From the NCBI GenBank assembly GCA_963680875.1, contig OY804583.1, positions 35,391,331-35,455,330 on the forward strand: DNA of 64,000 nt, written 5' to 3'. The position numbers and the translations under genes are program-made. The stretch is from Bathymodiolus brooksi. Its lineage: Eukaryota; Mollusca; Bivalvia; Mytilida; Modiolidae. Shown one piece after another: positions 46,640-59,851 of the stretch. A model generated the notes under the pieces. It did no database searches and was not told where the DNA came from. It worked only from the letters and a program-made list of their open reading frames with translations. Each line of letters starts with the position of its first letter. Position 1 is the first letter of the stretch.

Positions 46640-46850
46640 GAAGATAAGAAGAGTTTGAAAATACCAAAGAGGTAATCATAATCCGTGAATCAAAGAAGAA
46701 CAAACAACACAATGGCCAAAAGAAAACAGACAAAAGGACAAACAACGATCTACAAAAATACACATAAAACTAAAGATCGAGTAAAACGAACCCCAGGTGC
46801 CCCGGAAGAGTGCACAGTTCCTGTTCCACTAGTGGCACTGATATAAAGGG
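46640..46850 (+). repeat. DR1 copy
   Basis: aaaataccaaagaggtaatc, caaaaggacaaacaacgatc and ttccactagtggcac match DR1 at 290-490. It is an independent insertion, more diverged than the unit copies, close to the MAM-A2 donor. Confidence 0.65.
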
Positions 46851-46917
46851 ATAGATCAGATGTTTATGAAACGCATTATATTTGACTGAATGCTTAAATA
46901 GGATTGTAAAATCTTAC

Positions 46918-47047
46918 TTGGAAGGGCAAGGTCAGTGTACAACATAGCTCTATCTCCTTCCTCCCTGGGGTTAGAGGATTCTGTATACAAGTAGATAAAC
47001 CCTTCTTTAGCATTGTGTGGTCCTGTTGATGACGATTTGGTTGTTCC
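46918..47047 (-). CDS. Exon: MAM domain A, second segment
   Basis: This 130-nt exon begins after ...atttcacag and ends CCA A|GTAAGA, phases 0 to 1. It encodes GTTKSSSTGPHNAKEGFIYL followed by YTESSNPREEGDRAMLYTD and LALP. This is the MAM core pattern G-T-x-S-x-x-T-G-P ... G-x-Y-x-Y-x-E-S ... A-x-L-x-x-P. The split codon completed with the next exon gives Ser, so the junction reads LALP-S-VDRC. Confidence 0.9.
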
Positions 47048-47204
47048 CTGTGAAATATATAGTCATGTATCTTGTCAAACACCCGGCCATTTTTCGTATC
47101 CGCTTCTGAATATGATTCTTCCGCTGGATACTAGTGGAGAGTTGTTTGTGGATCGGAGCTGGAACGGCAAGGGAGTTTGGTATCTTATCTGTCTTCACGT
47201 TCTG

Positions 47205-47400
47205 AATTACCGCCAGTTGTTTGTGGGAGGGATCATGTCCTGTTTACGTTATTTGTGTTTGCGTGTGCATAGTGGTGTCCAACACACATTGTGTTGTGTT
47301 TTTGCTTTGTTTTTCTTCGTCTTGTGTGCCCTATGTTGCCAGTTTCTCTGGATTGTCAATATTTGATTGCCCCTTCGGTATTCTCTAACGTTTATTTATT
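47205..47400 (+). repeat. DR2 copy
   Basis: gttatttgtgtt ... tcttcgtcttgtgtg ... tttctctggattgtcaatat ttgattgccccttc matches 8,325-8,450. Confidence 0.6.
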
Positions 47401-47879
47401 ACACAACCTGCATTTCCAATGGCTTCAGCTGAAGATTTAGAACTCGTTTTTTTAGTAACACTACTCATCCAGTTATACAAATGTATGTGAGGGTTAGCAT
47501 TCATTTGCTAACACTTACATAACCGCGCCAGTTCACTACGATGGGGTGGGAGTATGAGCCCAGATTAATCCTGACACTTTTTATTGAAGTGCCTGTGCCA
47601 AGCACCGGCGGAAAATGAACAATCATACATATGTGTGTTCTGGGTATACATTTTATCTGTTTCTACAAATTTCAAATTTGATATTGGAACTGCTCTGATG
47701 GTGTGGAATTTTTCATTTTTCATTTGCTTCTGTAAATATGCTGATTGATTGTTATTTAACGTCAAGGGACAAGTTCGTTTAGCTATACTATCGATGAGAA
47801 CAAATCATTTATGCAGTAAAAGAGTGACGTTGAGGTTGGTCTATAAATGGATAAGTCAATTTCATTGATATATCATGAT

Positions 47880-48060
47880 ACAGTTAAACCTGACCATACA
47901 GTCACCTATATTTAACAGTCACCTGTATTAAAAGGTCACATTTTCCTTGTCCTGTAATAGAAAACTTCATATGAACTGAACCTCTTTTAAGAGATCTCCT
48001 TTCTTATAAGGCCACTTTTTCTTTGTCCAAAAGGTGACCTTTCAATACAGGTTTAACTGT
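47880..48060. mobile_element. Short MITE ending acagttaaacctg
   Basis: Ends acagttaaacctg and caggtttaactgt are exact inverted repeats 181 bp apart. Inside on the minus strand is aaagtggccttataagaaag, very like the 33-bp monomer gagtggccttataagagagg of the large array. No gene. Confidence 0.75.
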
Positions 48061-48184
48061 CTATTGCTTAGCAAGAGGCCTCAGTCAACAACAAAGACTA
48101 CTAACAACTCATTGTTAATTAAACACATGTTCCAAACATTAAGGAAAAATGCATTTTACTTGATATTTTTACCTACAGGTCTAA

Positions 48185-48475
48185 AATAAGGGTCATCAAA
48201 AGTTCAAACAATGCAATTATTGGACTGTTAACCTGTGGTAGACATTTATTTGCATTCTATTCATTGCCAAAATAGAAAATTGGTCATAAAAGTTCAAAGC
48301 GTTGGCAGAATGTGCAACAATTGCATTATTTACCCGTGGTAGACATTTATTTGCATACATTTTCACTCCCAAAATAGAAATGGGGTCATAAAAAGTTCAA
48401 AGTGACAAAATGTGCAACTATTGCATTATTTATCTCTGGTTATTATTTATTTGCATGTACTTACACTGCCAAAAT
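48185..48475 (+). repeat. About 100-bp tandem repeat reaching into MAM-A1 exon
   Basis: Three decayed copies at about 100-bp spacing carry tttatttgcat, then a tcactgccaaaat-like block, then catcaaaagttcaaa. The last copy overlaps the MAM-A1 donor and exon 3' end, so the other two contain broken copies of the exon edge and donor. Confidence 0.7.
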
Positions 48476-48559
48476 CAAAATCGAATTCGTCAAGCGTCTC
48501 TTCCTGTTTAAGCATACAATAATCCCCTACTTCTGCTGTGCATCCAACAACTGCCAAAT
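48465..48559 (-). CDS. Exon: MAM domain A, first segment
   Basis: This 95-nt exon has acceptor ...tttgtttatag and donor GGCAGT|GTAAGT. It is entered in phase 1 and left in phase 0. It encodes LAVVGCTAEVGDYC (the first two MAM cysteines) and ends DEFDFDFGS, the degenerate form of the MAM start pattern C-x-F-E ... C ... DDFDW. The usual Trp and the FE after the first Cys are absent, so this domain is more diverged than MAM-B, C and D. Decayed copies of its 3' end lie just downstream in the intron (see the 100-bp tandem repeat). Confidence 0.82.
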
Positions 48560-48589
48560 CTATAAACAAATATTGATTGATAGATTAAT

Positions 48590-48640
48590 TGGTGCTTAAC
48601 GCCAACCTTAACAATATTTCAGCTATATCGTGGCATGTAA
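48590..48640 (-). repeat. SINE tail fragment
   Basis: gcttaacgccaaccttaaca atatttcagctatatcgtgg c is the inverted SINE tail, just upstream of the MAM-A1 acceptor. Confidence 0.75.
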
Positions 48641-48799
48641 ACATATACTATGCTACCGTTAGTAACCCGAGAAATGAAATAGTGATCTAGTATTTCAAAT
48701 ATGGCATTTTGGACATTTGGTAAGGTATGTTTTAAATTGTCCACCCGATTTACAATTAGTTCAGTGATTGTTATTAAGTGAGCATTATTTCAGCTTGAC

Positions 48800-51700
48800 A
48801 ATAACGTCCAAAGAGTGTGTCATCCTCTGTACATAACCAAGTCATTTACGTCCAAAGTCAAAGAGAGTGTCATCTTCTGTGCATAACTAAGACATTTACG
48901 TCCAACGAGAGCGCCATCCTCTGTACATAATCAAGTCATTTACGTCCAAAGAGAGTGTCGTCCTCTGTACATAGCCAAGTCATTTACGTCCAAAGAGAGT
49001 GCCATCTTCTGTACATAACCAAGTCATTTACGTGTGGCATCCTCTGTATATAACCATGTCATTTACGTCCAAAGAGTGTGGCATCCACTGTACATAACCA
49101 AGTCATTTACGTCCAAAGAGAGGGCCATCCTCTGTACATATCCAAGTCAGTTACGTCCAAAGAGAGTGTCATCCTCTGTACATAACCAAGTCATTTATGT
49201 CCAAAGAGAGTGTCATCCTCTGTACATAACCAAGTCATTTATGTCCAAAGAGAGTGTCATCCTCTGTACATAACCAAGTCATTTATGTCCAAAGAGAGTG
49301 TCATCCTCTGTGCATAACCAAGTCATTTATGCCCAAAGAGAGTGTCATCCTCTGTATATAACCATGTCATTTACGTCCAGAGAGAGTGTCATCACCTGTA
49401 CATAGCCAAGTCATTTACGTCCAATGATAACGTCGTCTTCTGTACATAACAAAGTCATTGACGTCCAAAGAGAGTGTCATCCTCTGTACATAACCAAGTC
49501 ATTTACGTCCAAAGAGAGTGGCATTCTCTATGCATAACCAAGTCATTTACGTCCAAAGATAGTGTCATCCTCTGTACATAACCAAGTCATTTACCTCAAA
49601 AGAGAGTGCAATCATCTGTACATAACCTAGTCATTACGTCCAAAGACAGTGTCACCCTCTGTACATAACAAGTCATTTACAACGAAAGAGAGTGCCATCC
49701 TCTGTACACAACCATGTCATTTACGTCCAAAAAGTGTGGCATCCTCTGTATATAACCATTTCATTTACGTCCAAAGAGTGTGGCATCCACTGTGCATAAC
49801 CAAGTCATTTACATCCAAAGAGAGTGCCATCCTCTGTACATAACCAAGTCATTTACGTCCATAGAGAGTGTCATCCTCTGTACATAACCATGTCATCTAC
49901 GTCCAAAGAGAGGGCCATCCTCTGTACATATCCAAGTCAGTTACGTCCAAAGAGAGTGTCATCCTCTGTACATAACCAAGTCATTTATGTCCAAAGAGAG
50001 TGTCATCCTCTGTACATAACAAAGTCATTTATGTCCAAAGAGAGTGTCATCCTCTGTGCATAACCAAGTCATTTATGTCCAAAGAAAGTGTCATCCTCTG
50101 TATATAACCATGGCATTTACGTCCAGAGAGAGTGTCATCCCCTGTACATAGCCAAGTCATTTACGTCCAAAGATAACGTCGTCTTCTGTACATAACAAAT
50201 GCATTGACGTCCAAAGAGAGTGTCATCCTCTGTACATAACCAAGTCATTTACGTCCAAAGAGAGTGGCATTCTCTATGCATAACCAAGTCATTTACGTCC
50301 AAAGATAGTGTCATCCTCTGTGCATAACCAAGTCATTTACCTCAAAAGAGAGTGCCATCATCTGTACATAGCCTAGTCATTACGTCCAAAGAAAGTGTCA
50401 CCCTCTGTACATAACAAGTCATTTACGTCGAAAGAGAGTGCCATCCTCTGTACACAACCATGTCATTTACGTCCAAAAAGTGTGGCATCCTCTGTATATA
50501 ACCATGTCATTTACGTCCAAAGAGTGTGGCATCCACTGTACATAACCAAGTCATTTACGTCTAAAGAGAGTGCCATCCTCTGTACATAACCATGTCATTT
50601 TCGTCCAAAGAGTGTGGAATCCACTGTACATAACCAAGTCATTTACGTCCAAAGAGAGTGCCATCCTCTGTATATAACCATGTCATTTATGTCCAGAGAG
50701 AGTGTCATCCTCTGTACATAACTAAGTCATTTACGTCCAGAGAGAGTGTTATCCTCTGTACATAACCATGCCATTTATGCCCAAAGAGTGTGGCATCCTC
50801 TGTTTATAACCATGTCATTTACGTCCAAAGAGTGTGTCATCCTCTGTATATAACAAGTCATTTACGTCGAAAGAGAGTGCCATCCTCTGTACACAACCAT
50901 GTCATTTACGTCCAAAAAGTGTGGCATCCTCTGTATATAACCATGTCATTTACGTCCAAAGAGTGTGGCATCCACTGTACATAACCAAGTCATTTACGTC
51001 TAAAGAGAGTGCCATCCTCTGTACATAACCATGTCATTTTCGTCCAAAGAGTGTGGAATCCACTGTACATAACCAAGTCATTTACGTCCAAAGAGAGTGC
51101 CATCCTCTGTATATAACCATGTCATTTATGTCCAGAGAGAGTGTCATCCTCTGTACATAACTAAGTCATTTACGTCCAGAGAGAGTGTTATCCTCTGTAC
51201 ATAACCATGCCATTTATGCCCAAAGAGTGTGGCATCCTCTGTTTATAACCATGTCATTTACGTCCAAAGAGTGTGTCATCCCCTGTACATAACCAAGTTA
51301 TTTACGTCCAAAGAGAGTGTCGTCCTCTGTATATAACCAAGTCATTTACGTTCAAAGAGAGTGTCATCCTCTGTGCATAACCAAGTCATTTACGTCCAAA
51401 GAGAGTGTCATCCTCTGTTCATAACCAAGTCATTTACGTCCAGAGAAAGTGTTATCCTCTGTGCATAACCAAGTCATTTACGTCCAAAGAGAGTGTCATC
51501 CTCTGTGCATAACCAAGTCATTTATGTCCAAAGAGAGTGTCATCCTCTGTATATAACCATGTCATTTATGTCCAGAGAGAGTGTCATCCTCTGTAAATAG
51601 CCAATTCATTTACGTCCAAAGATAACGTCGTTTTCTGTACATAACCAAGTCATTGACGTCCAAAGAGAGTGTTGTCCTCTGTACATAATCAAGTCATTTA

Positions 51701-52753
51701 GGTCCAAAGAGGGTGGCATTCTCTATGCATAACCAAGTCATTTACGTCCAAAGATAGTGTCATCCTCTGTACATATCCAAGTCATTTACGTCCAAAGAGA
51801 GTGCCATCATCTGTACATAACCATGTCATTACGTCCAAAGAGAGCGTCACCATCTATACATAACAAGTCATTTACGTCGAAAGAGAGTACCATCCACTGT
51901 ACATAACCAAGTCAATTACGTCCAAAGAGAGTGTCATCCTCTGTACTTAACCAAGTCATTTACGTCCAAAAAGTGTGGCATCCACTGTACATAACCAAGT
52001 CATTTACGTCCAAAGAGAGTGCCATCCTCTGTACATAACCAAGTCATTTACGTCCAAAGAGAGTGTCATCCTCTGTACTTAACCATGTCATTTACGTCCA
52101 AAGAGTGTGGCATCCTCTGTATATAACCATGTCATTTACGTCCAGAGAGAGTGTCATCCTCTGTACATAACCAAGTCATTTACGTCCAGAGAGAGTGTTA
52201 TCCTCTGTACATAACCATGCCATTTACGTCCAAAGAGTGTGGCATCCTATGTACATAGCCAAATCATTTACGTCCAGAGAGTGTTATTCTCTGTACATAA
52301 CCATGCCATTTACGTCCAAAGAGTGTGTCATCCCCTGTACATAACCAAGTTATTTACATTCAAAGAGAGTGTCGTCCTCTGTATATAACCAAGTCATTTA
52401 TGTCCAAAGAGAGTGTCATCCTCTGTACATAACCAAGTCATTTACCTCCAGAGAAAGTGTCATCCTCTGTACAAAACCAAGTCATTTACGTCCAAAGAGA
52501 GTGTCGTCCTCTGTACATAACCAAGTCATTTACGTCCTGAGAGAGTGTCATCCTCTGTGCATAACAATGTCATTTACGTCCAAAGAGAGTGTCTTCCCAC
52601 TGTACATAACCATGTCATTTACGTCCAAAGAGTGTCATCCTCTGTACATAACCAAATCCTTTATGTCCAAAGAGTGTGGCATCCACTGTACAAAACCAAG
52701 TCAATTATGTCGAAAGAGAGTGTCATCCTCTGTACATAACCAAGTCATTTACA
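48800..52753 (+). repeat. 44-bp minisatellite, left part
   Basis: About 90 copies of aagtcatttacgtccaaaga gagtgtcatcctctgtacat aacc. Larger blocks are repeated inside: 49,034-49,440 resembles 49,740-50,180 and 50,470-50,830 resembles 50,880-51,250. The array is split by a LINE and resumes at 59,880. Confidence 0.95.
52742..52753 (+). repeat. Probable target-site duplication of the LINE, left copy
   Basis: aagtcatttaca, repeated at 59,880-59,891. Most array monomers read tttacg here, so the shared final a supports a true duplication, though the target is itself repetitive. Confidence 0.65.
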
Positions 52754-52985
52754 AGGAAAAAATTAAAAATGGCAGCTGAGTTGATGGCAGCTTGAAAAAC
52801 AGCTCAGCAATTTTTGCAGTTTTTTGATGTTTTATGAAGTTCTAATGCAAAAAATTTTTGGAAAGATAATTGCCTATATAATGTGTTAAAGGATGATGTT
52901 TCTGTTGATGAAAATTGATTTTTGAACATTTATTGAGTGTGTACAGATATTTTCATTGGAATTTATTGTTAGTGAAATTGACATT

Positions 52986-53941
52986 ATGTCTGGAGGCAGT
53001 AATTCACTTAAACCTGGACAACCTAGAAGAACAAATATAAATACTGTTCAAACACTGCTCAAAGCAAAATTGGGTTCAACAAAGGAGAAAGCACCTAAGA
53101 AGGGTTGCTATCTAATGACTCAAACAATAGTATTGAATTTGATCTGTCATGATTGGACCATATACAAAAGGACCTTGAGGAAATAAAATCAAGTCTTCAA
53201 GGTGTGACAAAGATAACTGATCTTAACGAGGCAACAAAAGATCTGGTAAAAAGTACTGAATTAGAAACATTAGTTACTGTTATAGTTAACAAACTACTCA
53301 ACAATTTTGAAAGTAAATTGGAAACAAAATTTGAAACTAAACTTACACAAGTTACAAACAATATGCAGGAAAAAATAGATGCATTATCATTGGAAAATGA
53401 AAACTTGAAAGGCCAACTAGATGCCACAAAAAATGTACTTGGTAATGTAAAGACAACTCTTAATAGGAATGTTATACTGACCAAAGACGCTACCATACAA
53501 AGTAACTACAATGAACAATATTCGAGGAAAAACAATATAAAAGTGTTTAACATGAAAAAAAGAGACAAACAAAACCTGAGAGAGGATTTCATTGATCTTG
53601 TCAAGAAAGACCTTAATGCGGATTTAGAACTAAGGGATGTTGTAGCCATACACCGTTTACCTTCAGATCGACCAGGAGAAAAAACAATTATTGTCAGACT
53701 ATTTAACAGTGATGCCAAAAGGAATGTCATGCGTGCAAAGAAAAACTTGAAAAACAATGTTCGTTTTGTAGACGACATTACAAAACAAAATCATGAACTA
53801 ATGAAAAGGATGCGTGATTCCAATAGATTTGACTCTGTGTGGTTCTACAATTGTGGCATATATGGAAGAACATCTGATGATAAACAATTCAAATTTGGTT
53901 TGTATGATGACATTGACATTAAAATCAGACAGAGAAGGTAA
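52986..53941 (+). pseudogene. LINE ORF1 (L1-like RNA-binding protein), broken
   Basis: The start at 52,986 gives MSGGSNSLKPGQPRRTN in one frame. Near 53,095-53,110 the reading must change frame, and an in-frame TGA lies at 53,150-53,152, before LDHIQKDLEEIKSS. The long intact part (to 53,941) has a heptad-rich coiled coil (about residues 10-105, with NNMQEKIDALSLENENLKG), then EQYSRKNNIKVFNM, the entry to the RRM-like and C-terminal domains of L1 ORF1p. The protein family coats LINE RNA as trimers. Two lesions make it a pseudogene. Confidence 0.85.
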
Positions 53942-55485
53942 ATGCTTACTTTTTTACCATACATTAACTGTCCATATTTATTTAACTTTATATTTAATTT
54001 GTCTTTACCTGTTATGATATGCATATTGAATACACAGTAAAAAAGATTATATAGAATGTACATAAGATGATATCTACATACCGGTACCAGAAAACATACT
54101 GTCATGATTATTGATATACATTACATTTCATTTATGATTTTTATTACCGTATACATGTAGTACCCTGTATTTGATTCTGTATGGATTCTTTGGTTTTTTC
54201 AGAAATACATATTGTGACTACTTGCAACTGTCTTAGCACAAAATTTTAATTATTTACATTTGCATATTGAAGATAATATATACTATTACCTGCTCTACCA
54301 ACAGTGGACATAGGCTTAGGGGCCATATGACTCCACCTGTTTGCCCAAATATATATATACATGTACCTAGGTAGGTTATGTAATCTGGAACTCTGAGTTT
54401 TTGGTATAACATGTCTTAGATTTGACCCATGTCTGAGGTGGAATAATGGTGTGCACCTCCTGTATTCATAAGTATTGGAAAATTTTTATCATGAACTTTC
54501 CGTATAATTATGTGTATTAAACTTGTTGGTTTGTTCACTGAAACATTAGTTTGTGTAATTGTTAACGATCCTTTAGTTTTGTTCATCACTTTTCTAATGT
54601 ACCCAGTGTTACCCACTCATGTATTTGTGGATAGATTCAAGATGTGCATTGGAAAAGGGGGGGGGGTATTTCCAGCATGATTGAACATAGTTATTGGTTT
54701 GTTGTCTAGAACAAGGGCAGTAACTGGTTTTTTGTGATCTAGAATTGATGTAGTTTATATTCTGGCTGCATGAAATAATTGCACACCTCCTTTTCATAGG
54801 TGATTTTTTTTTTGTGGATTTTCCCACAACTGAAACACTAATGGTACATTGTACATGGGTGGAAATCCTACATGTTATAGTTCATATAATTAAACGTGGC
54901 TTTCTCTAGTTGTTTGCCACCTTGAATCTTTGAATTTTAATATTGAAGTAGTAGATTTTCTGCATGTGTGACTTGCTCAGGGTATGGCCGTATCTATTGT
55001 TTGGGACAACAGTGAGTAGAGTGGGTATGAATTCAGTGTTGGTCTTGTATCTTAATTGATAAATATAATAGAAATGATATGTATAATACTGATAACTTAT
55101 TTAATTTTTGTTTTGTTTATCAGTTACATTTTAACAGAATGAAACAGAATATTGATGTGTATGATTTTGATTTTGCTGATACTATATGAAATTAAAAGGA
55201 TATAATTTATAACTGTAAAAATTACAATATATTATGTTGTTTAACTTTTTGTAGCCATGTTTGATTACAGTCATTGTTTTTATTGTCTCTTTCTTTTGTC
55301 TTCTTTCTCTTTGTACTACGGTTCATTACATTTTTTCTGTTGTCTTCTTTCTCTTTCTTTTTGTACTACTTTTAATTTCATTTTTGTGTACTTATTATTA
55401 TATTGGTTGGTCTGGTGCAGAATTTATGTATATTGTCTGTTTATTTATGATAATCAATCAGTGTGTTATGTTATAAGATTACTTA
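53942..55485 (+). other. LINE inter-ORF spacer
   Basis: 1.5 kb of AT-rich sequence between ORF1 and ORF2 with only short open frames. This is long for an L1-type element and includes a poly-G run near 54,655. It may contain a later insertion or a decayed coding part; no motif was recognised. Confidence 0.6.
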
Positions 55486-58400
55486 ATGGCTAGTGTAAGA
55501 ATTCTTTCAGTAAGCTGTCAGGGACTCGGTAACATTGTAAAAAGAACAGACGTCTGTAATTATCTAAAAAAAAAGCAGTGCAACATCTACTGTCTACAAG
55601 ATACTCATTTTACTTGTGAAAATGAAAAGAGCATACGATCAAGTTGGGATTATGAATGTTATTTTAGCTCATTTACATCAAATGCCAGGGGTACTGCTAT
55701 TCTTTTTAACAATAATTTTGAATTTAATATTCTTAAAGAGAAAAGAGACATAAATGGGAATTATCTTGTTTTAGATATTAATGTTGACAAAATTAACTTG
55801 ACACTTGTTTCTATTTATGGACCGAATGATGATAATCCTCAATTTTATGAGAATATCATGTCAATAGTTGAGGAATTTGGAAATGAAAATTTTATAATTT
55901 GTGGTGATTTCAATCTTGTATTATGTCCAGAGTTAGATTACTGTAACTATTTGCATGTAAATAACCCAAAGTCGAGAGAGAAGGTTTTAGAATTAATTGA
56001 AGAAAGAAGTCTAATAGACCCTTATAGGCAACTTTATCCAGATAGTTTTCGTTATACTTGGAGGAAAAAAAATCCATTTAGACAGGCTAGATTGGATTTT
56101 TTCCTTTCTACAGAAAGTATGCTTACTAATTTAAAAAATTGTACTATTGATCCAAGTTACAGATCTGATCATTCAATGATTATTTTAAGCCTTGTGTTTA
56201 ATCCCTTCAATAAAGGTAAAGGCTTGTGGAAGTTTAACAACTCACTATTATACGAAAAGGACTACAGCAAAATTGTAAGGGAAAAAATCATTGATCTGAA
56301 AAAACAATATGCAGCATTAATCTTAATAGAGATAAAATTCAAGAAATTGATGATAATGAACTGCAACTTACTATTAACGTTCAACTGTTTTTGGAAATGT
56401 TACTTTTAGAAATACGAGGAAAAACAATTTCATTTGCAAGCTATATAAAAAAAATTAAGGAACAGAGATTTAGAGATCTTCAAGAAGAAATTGCTACCCT
56501 TGAAAAAAATGTTACTGAAAACTCAATTGAAAATTTAGAAACAAAAAAGCATGAATTGGAATCTCTTAGAAATGAAAAAATGAAAGGTAAGTTAGTAAGA
56601 TCAAGAGCTCAATGGGTAGATGAAGGAGAAAAGCCAACAAAATATTTTTGTGGGCTAGAGTCTAAAAATTATACCAGTAAGATAATTCCAAAAGTTGAAA
56701 AAGATAATGGGGAAATTGTTACAGATCAGAAGGAGATATTAAAAGAAGTACAATATTTTTATGAAAATTTGTACAAAAATAAAGATGAAGATAAAGGTTG
56801 TAGTCTTAAAGATATAGTGGAGGGTTTGAAGGGGGCAAGTATAAGAAAACTCACAGAAGAAGAAAAAGATAATTTAGAAGGGGAAATTGGGAGCTTTGAA
56901 GCTGGGGAAATTTTGAAAAAAATGAAAAATAACAAAAGTCCTGGATCAGATGGGTTTACATCAGAGTTTTTAAAGTTTTTTTGGAAAGATCTGAAAGTTT
57001 TTGTTATTGGTTCTTTAAATTATGGGTATAGCTTAGGAAGTTTATCTGTTACACAAAAACAAGGTATAATCACATGTTTACCAAAGGGAGACAAATCAAG
57101 ACATTTTCTAAAAAATTGGCAGCCAATCTCATTGTTGAATACAGTATATAAGATAGGGTCTGGGGTGATAGCAAATAGAATTAAAAAAGTTCTCCCCACA
57201 TTAATTAATAATGATCAGACTGGTTTTATTGCAGGTAGGTACATAGGGGAAAATATTAGGCTTTTGTTTGATACAATGGAATATGCAGAGGAGAATGATA
57301 TACCTGGTTTATTTTTGTTAATAGATTTTGAGAAGGCTTTTGACTCAATATCATGGAACTTTCTTAATAACATTTTAAAAATTTTCAATTTTGGGGAATC
57401 TATTCAAAAATGGGTTAAAACGTTTTATAACAACATTAAATCTGCAGTCAATCAGGGAAGGAATTTATCTGAGTTTTTTCGTATAGAGAGAGGCTGTAGG
57501 CAATGGGATCCGTTGTCCCCTTATTTATTCATACTATGTGCTGAAATAATGGCTATAAAAATAAGAGAAAACCCTAAAATAAAAGGAATTAAAGTCTTGC
57601 ACTCAGAACATGAAATTTCTCAGTTCGCTGATGATACATCAGTGATTTTGGATGGATCAGAAGAATCATTAAATGAAACACTTTTGGAATTGGAATGGTT
57701 CAAAAAGATATCAGGCCTTAAAATAAATTTTTCAAAAACACAAGTTATTTGGATAGGAAGCAAAAAATACAGCAGTGATAGACTATGTGAAAACTGGAAT
57801 CTCTCCTGGGGAAAAACTACGTTTACAGTTCTGGGAATAAATTTCGATGTTGATATTTCTAAAATTACAAAGATCAATTATGAAAAATATTTAAAAAAAA
57901 TGAAAGGACTCTTTAAACAGTGGAACAAAAGAAATTTAACTCCTATAGGTAAGATTACTGTGGTTAAATCACTAATTCTGCCAGTACTTAACCATCTTTT
58001 TATTGCACTTCCAAACCCTAGTATAGAAATTATTAAAGATATTGAAGCTATGTTATATACATTTATTTGGAAATCATCTGTTAATAGAGTGAAAAAGGAT
58101 ATCATGCAAAAGAAGTATCAAGAGGGGGGACTTAAGATGATTGATATACATTCTTTTATTTTGGCTTTGAAGTCCACATGGATCAGGAGACTCTTTTTCA
58201 ACAATTGTAAATGGCAGAATATTTTTATGTCATCAATTGATATAAATAAACTATCATGTGGCGGTAGTGGATATATAGAACAAGTAATAGAAAGTGTAAA
58301 AAATCAATTTTGGAAGGATGTATTATATGCTTGGAAATCTGTTATTGAAAAAGACGAAAACAAAGATTGGACAAACTTTCTTGCCAATACAGTTTGGTTG

Positions 58401-59285
58401 AATAAACAGGTAACAATTGACAAAAGAACTATTTTTTATCCAGAGTGGTTCGATAGGGGTGTAAAGTTTGATAACGATTTTGTCAATGATGATGGTTCTT
58501 TTCTGACTTTAGATCAGTTTTCAAACAAATTTGGACTTTGTGTAAATTTTCTGCAATATAATGGGGTTATTAGTTCTTTACGACAAATGCTAAAATTATA
58601 TCCATATGGAGACAAATCATCTAATTTACAGACTCCTTTTGTCCCATTATCTCTACAAAATATTTTTCGAAGTTCTAAAGGTTCAAAAGATATGTACACA
58701 ATTCTAAATAAAAACAGTAGTGTTCCTACAGCTCAAAGAAAATGGAATACAGTTTTCGATATTAATTCAAATGAGTGGAAGCAAATTTATATACTCCCAT
58801 TTAAAGCTACAGCATGTACAAAATTACATTGGTTTCAATTTAGAATAAACCACAATATTCTGGCTACTAAATATTTCCTGAAAAAAATCAAAATTATTGA
58901 TGATGCAAATTGTAATTTTTGCCAAAAGGAAAATGAAACCATTGAACACATTTTTTGGGGTTGTGAAAATGTACAAAATCTGCTAGGGCAAGTAAATTCT
59001 TGGTTCGGTGACAAAGACATAAACCAAACATTTTTAAAGAAGACTCTAATTTTTGGGGATGTTGATAAAGTATATAAAGATGATGTATACAATGCCATTT
59101 TACTAAACATAAAATACTGTATATATACAAACAGATGTCTGAAGAAAAAATTATCTTTTCATTCGCTTAAAGCCTGTTTGATAAATTTATATAAAACTGA
59201 AAAAATGATTGCTGTCCGAAATCAAAGAATTGCAGAATTTCAATTACATTGGAGTACTTTTGAAAAACTGTTTGAGGATTGTTGA
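55486..59285 (+). pseudogene. LINE ORF2 (endonuclease + reverse transcriptase), frameshifted
   Basis: Residues 1-230 are an APE-type endonuclease with LQDTHF, SIYGPNDD, CGDFNLVL, RLDFFLS and SDHSMI. The first metal-site motif reads SVSCQGLGN, with Ser where Asn is usual. A one-base loss (or two-base gain) near 56,300-56,315 shifts into the second frame, which has the reverse transcriptase: LPKGDKS, NWQPISLLN (usually NWRPISLLN), IDFEKAFDSISW at 57,321, CRQWDPLSPYLF at 57,495 (usually RQGDPLSP), and FADD at 57,624. Near the C terminus, CNFCQKENETIEHIFWGC (58,911) is the CCHC motif. Order and motifs fit the L1/Tx1 group. Frameshift and altered core residues indicate an inactive copy. Confidence 0.9.
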
Positions 59286-59851
59286 CATAGTTTTTATTCT
59301 TATGTAAATTCCCTTTCCATAGAGACACCACTAAATACTAACTGATATAGTCTATCTAAATATACTTTTCTTGTTTATATTTACTATACTATAGTATACT
59401 TTATAGTATACTCATTACGGGATAATTAAAACAATATGAATGTTTGATCCATCCAAATAATACTTTTGTATAGTCCAATTGATTGTTTGCACCAGGCCAG
59501 ACCATAAAAGTTTTATATATAAATGCCAATATAAAGTACAATCTCATCTTCTCAATGTCTTCTTTTTTTTTTCTTCTTCTTTTTAAAAATACATTAAATT
59601 GTTATCTACTTTTTTTTCCTAATTATACAAAAAAATATTTATCATATATTAATAGTAAACAATTGACCTCTTTTCTCATCTTTTATATTCTAAAAAAAAA
59701 AAAAAACCTCCACTGCAATATACATATGATTATATATTGGAAAAGATTGTAAGAAGATTTAATTGTACTTTACTATATAGATTGTATGATGTTTTATATG
59801 TTATTATATTATTGTACTCTATTCTGTATTGATGTATTTTGCAGTTGAGAG

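Noticed and set aside
53197..53778. Minus-strand frames within LINE ORF1
   Set aside because: Shadows of the plus-strand coiled-coil coding region.
55257..55493. 78-aa hydrophobic frame upstream of LINE ORF2
   Set aside because: Low-complexity T-rich spacer sequence in the LINE; no link to ORF2 frame or known domain.
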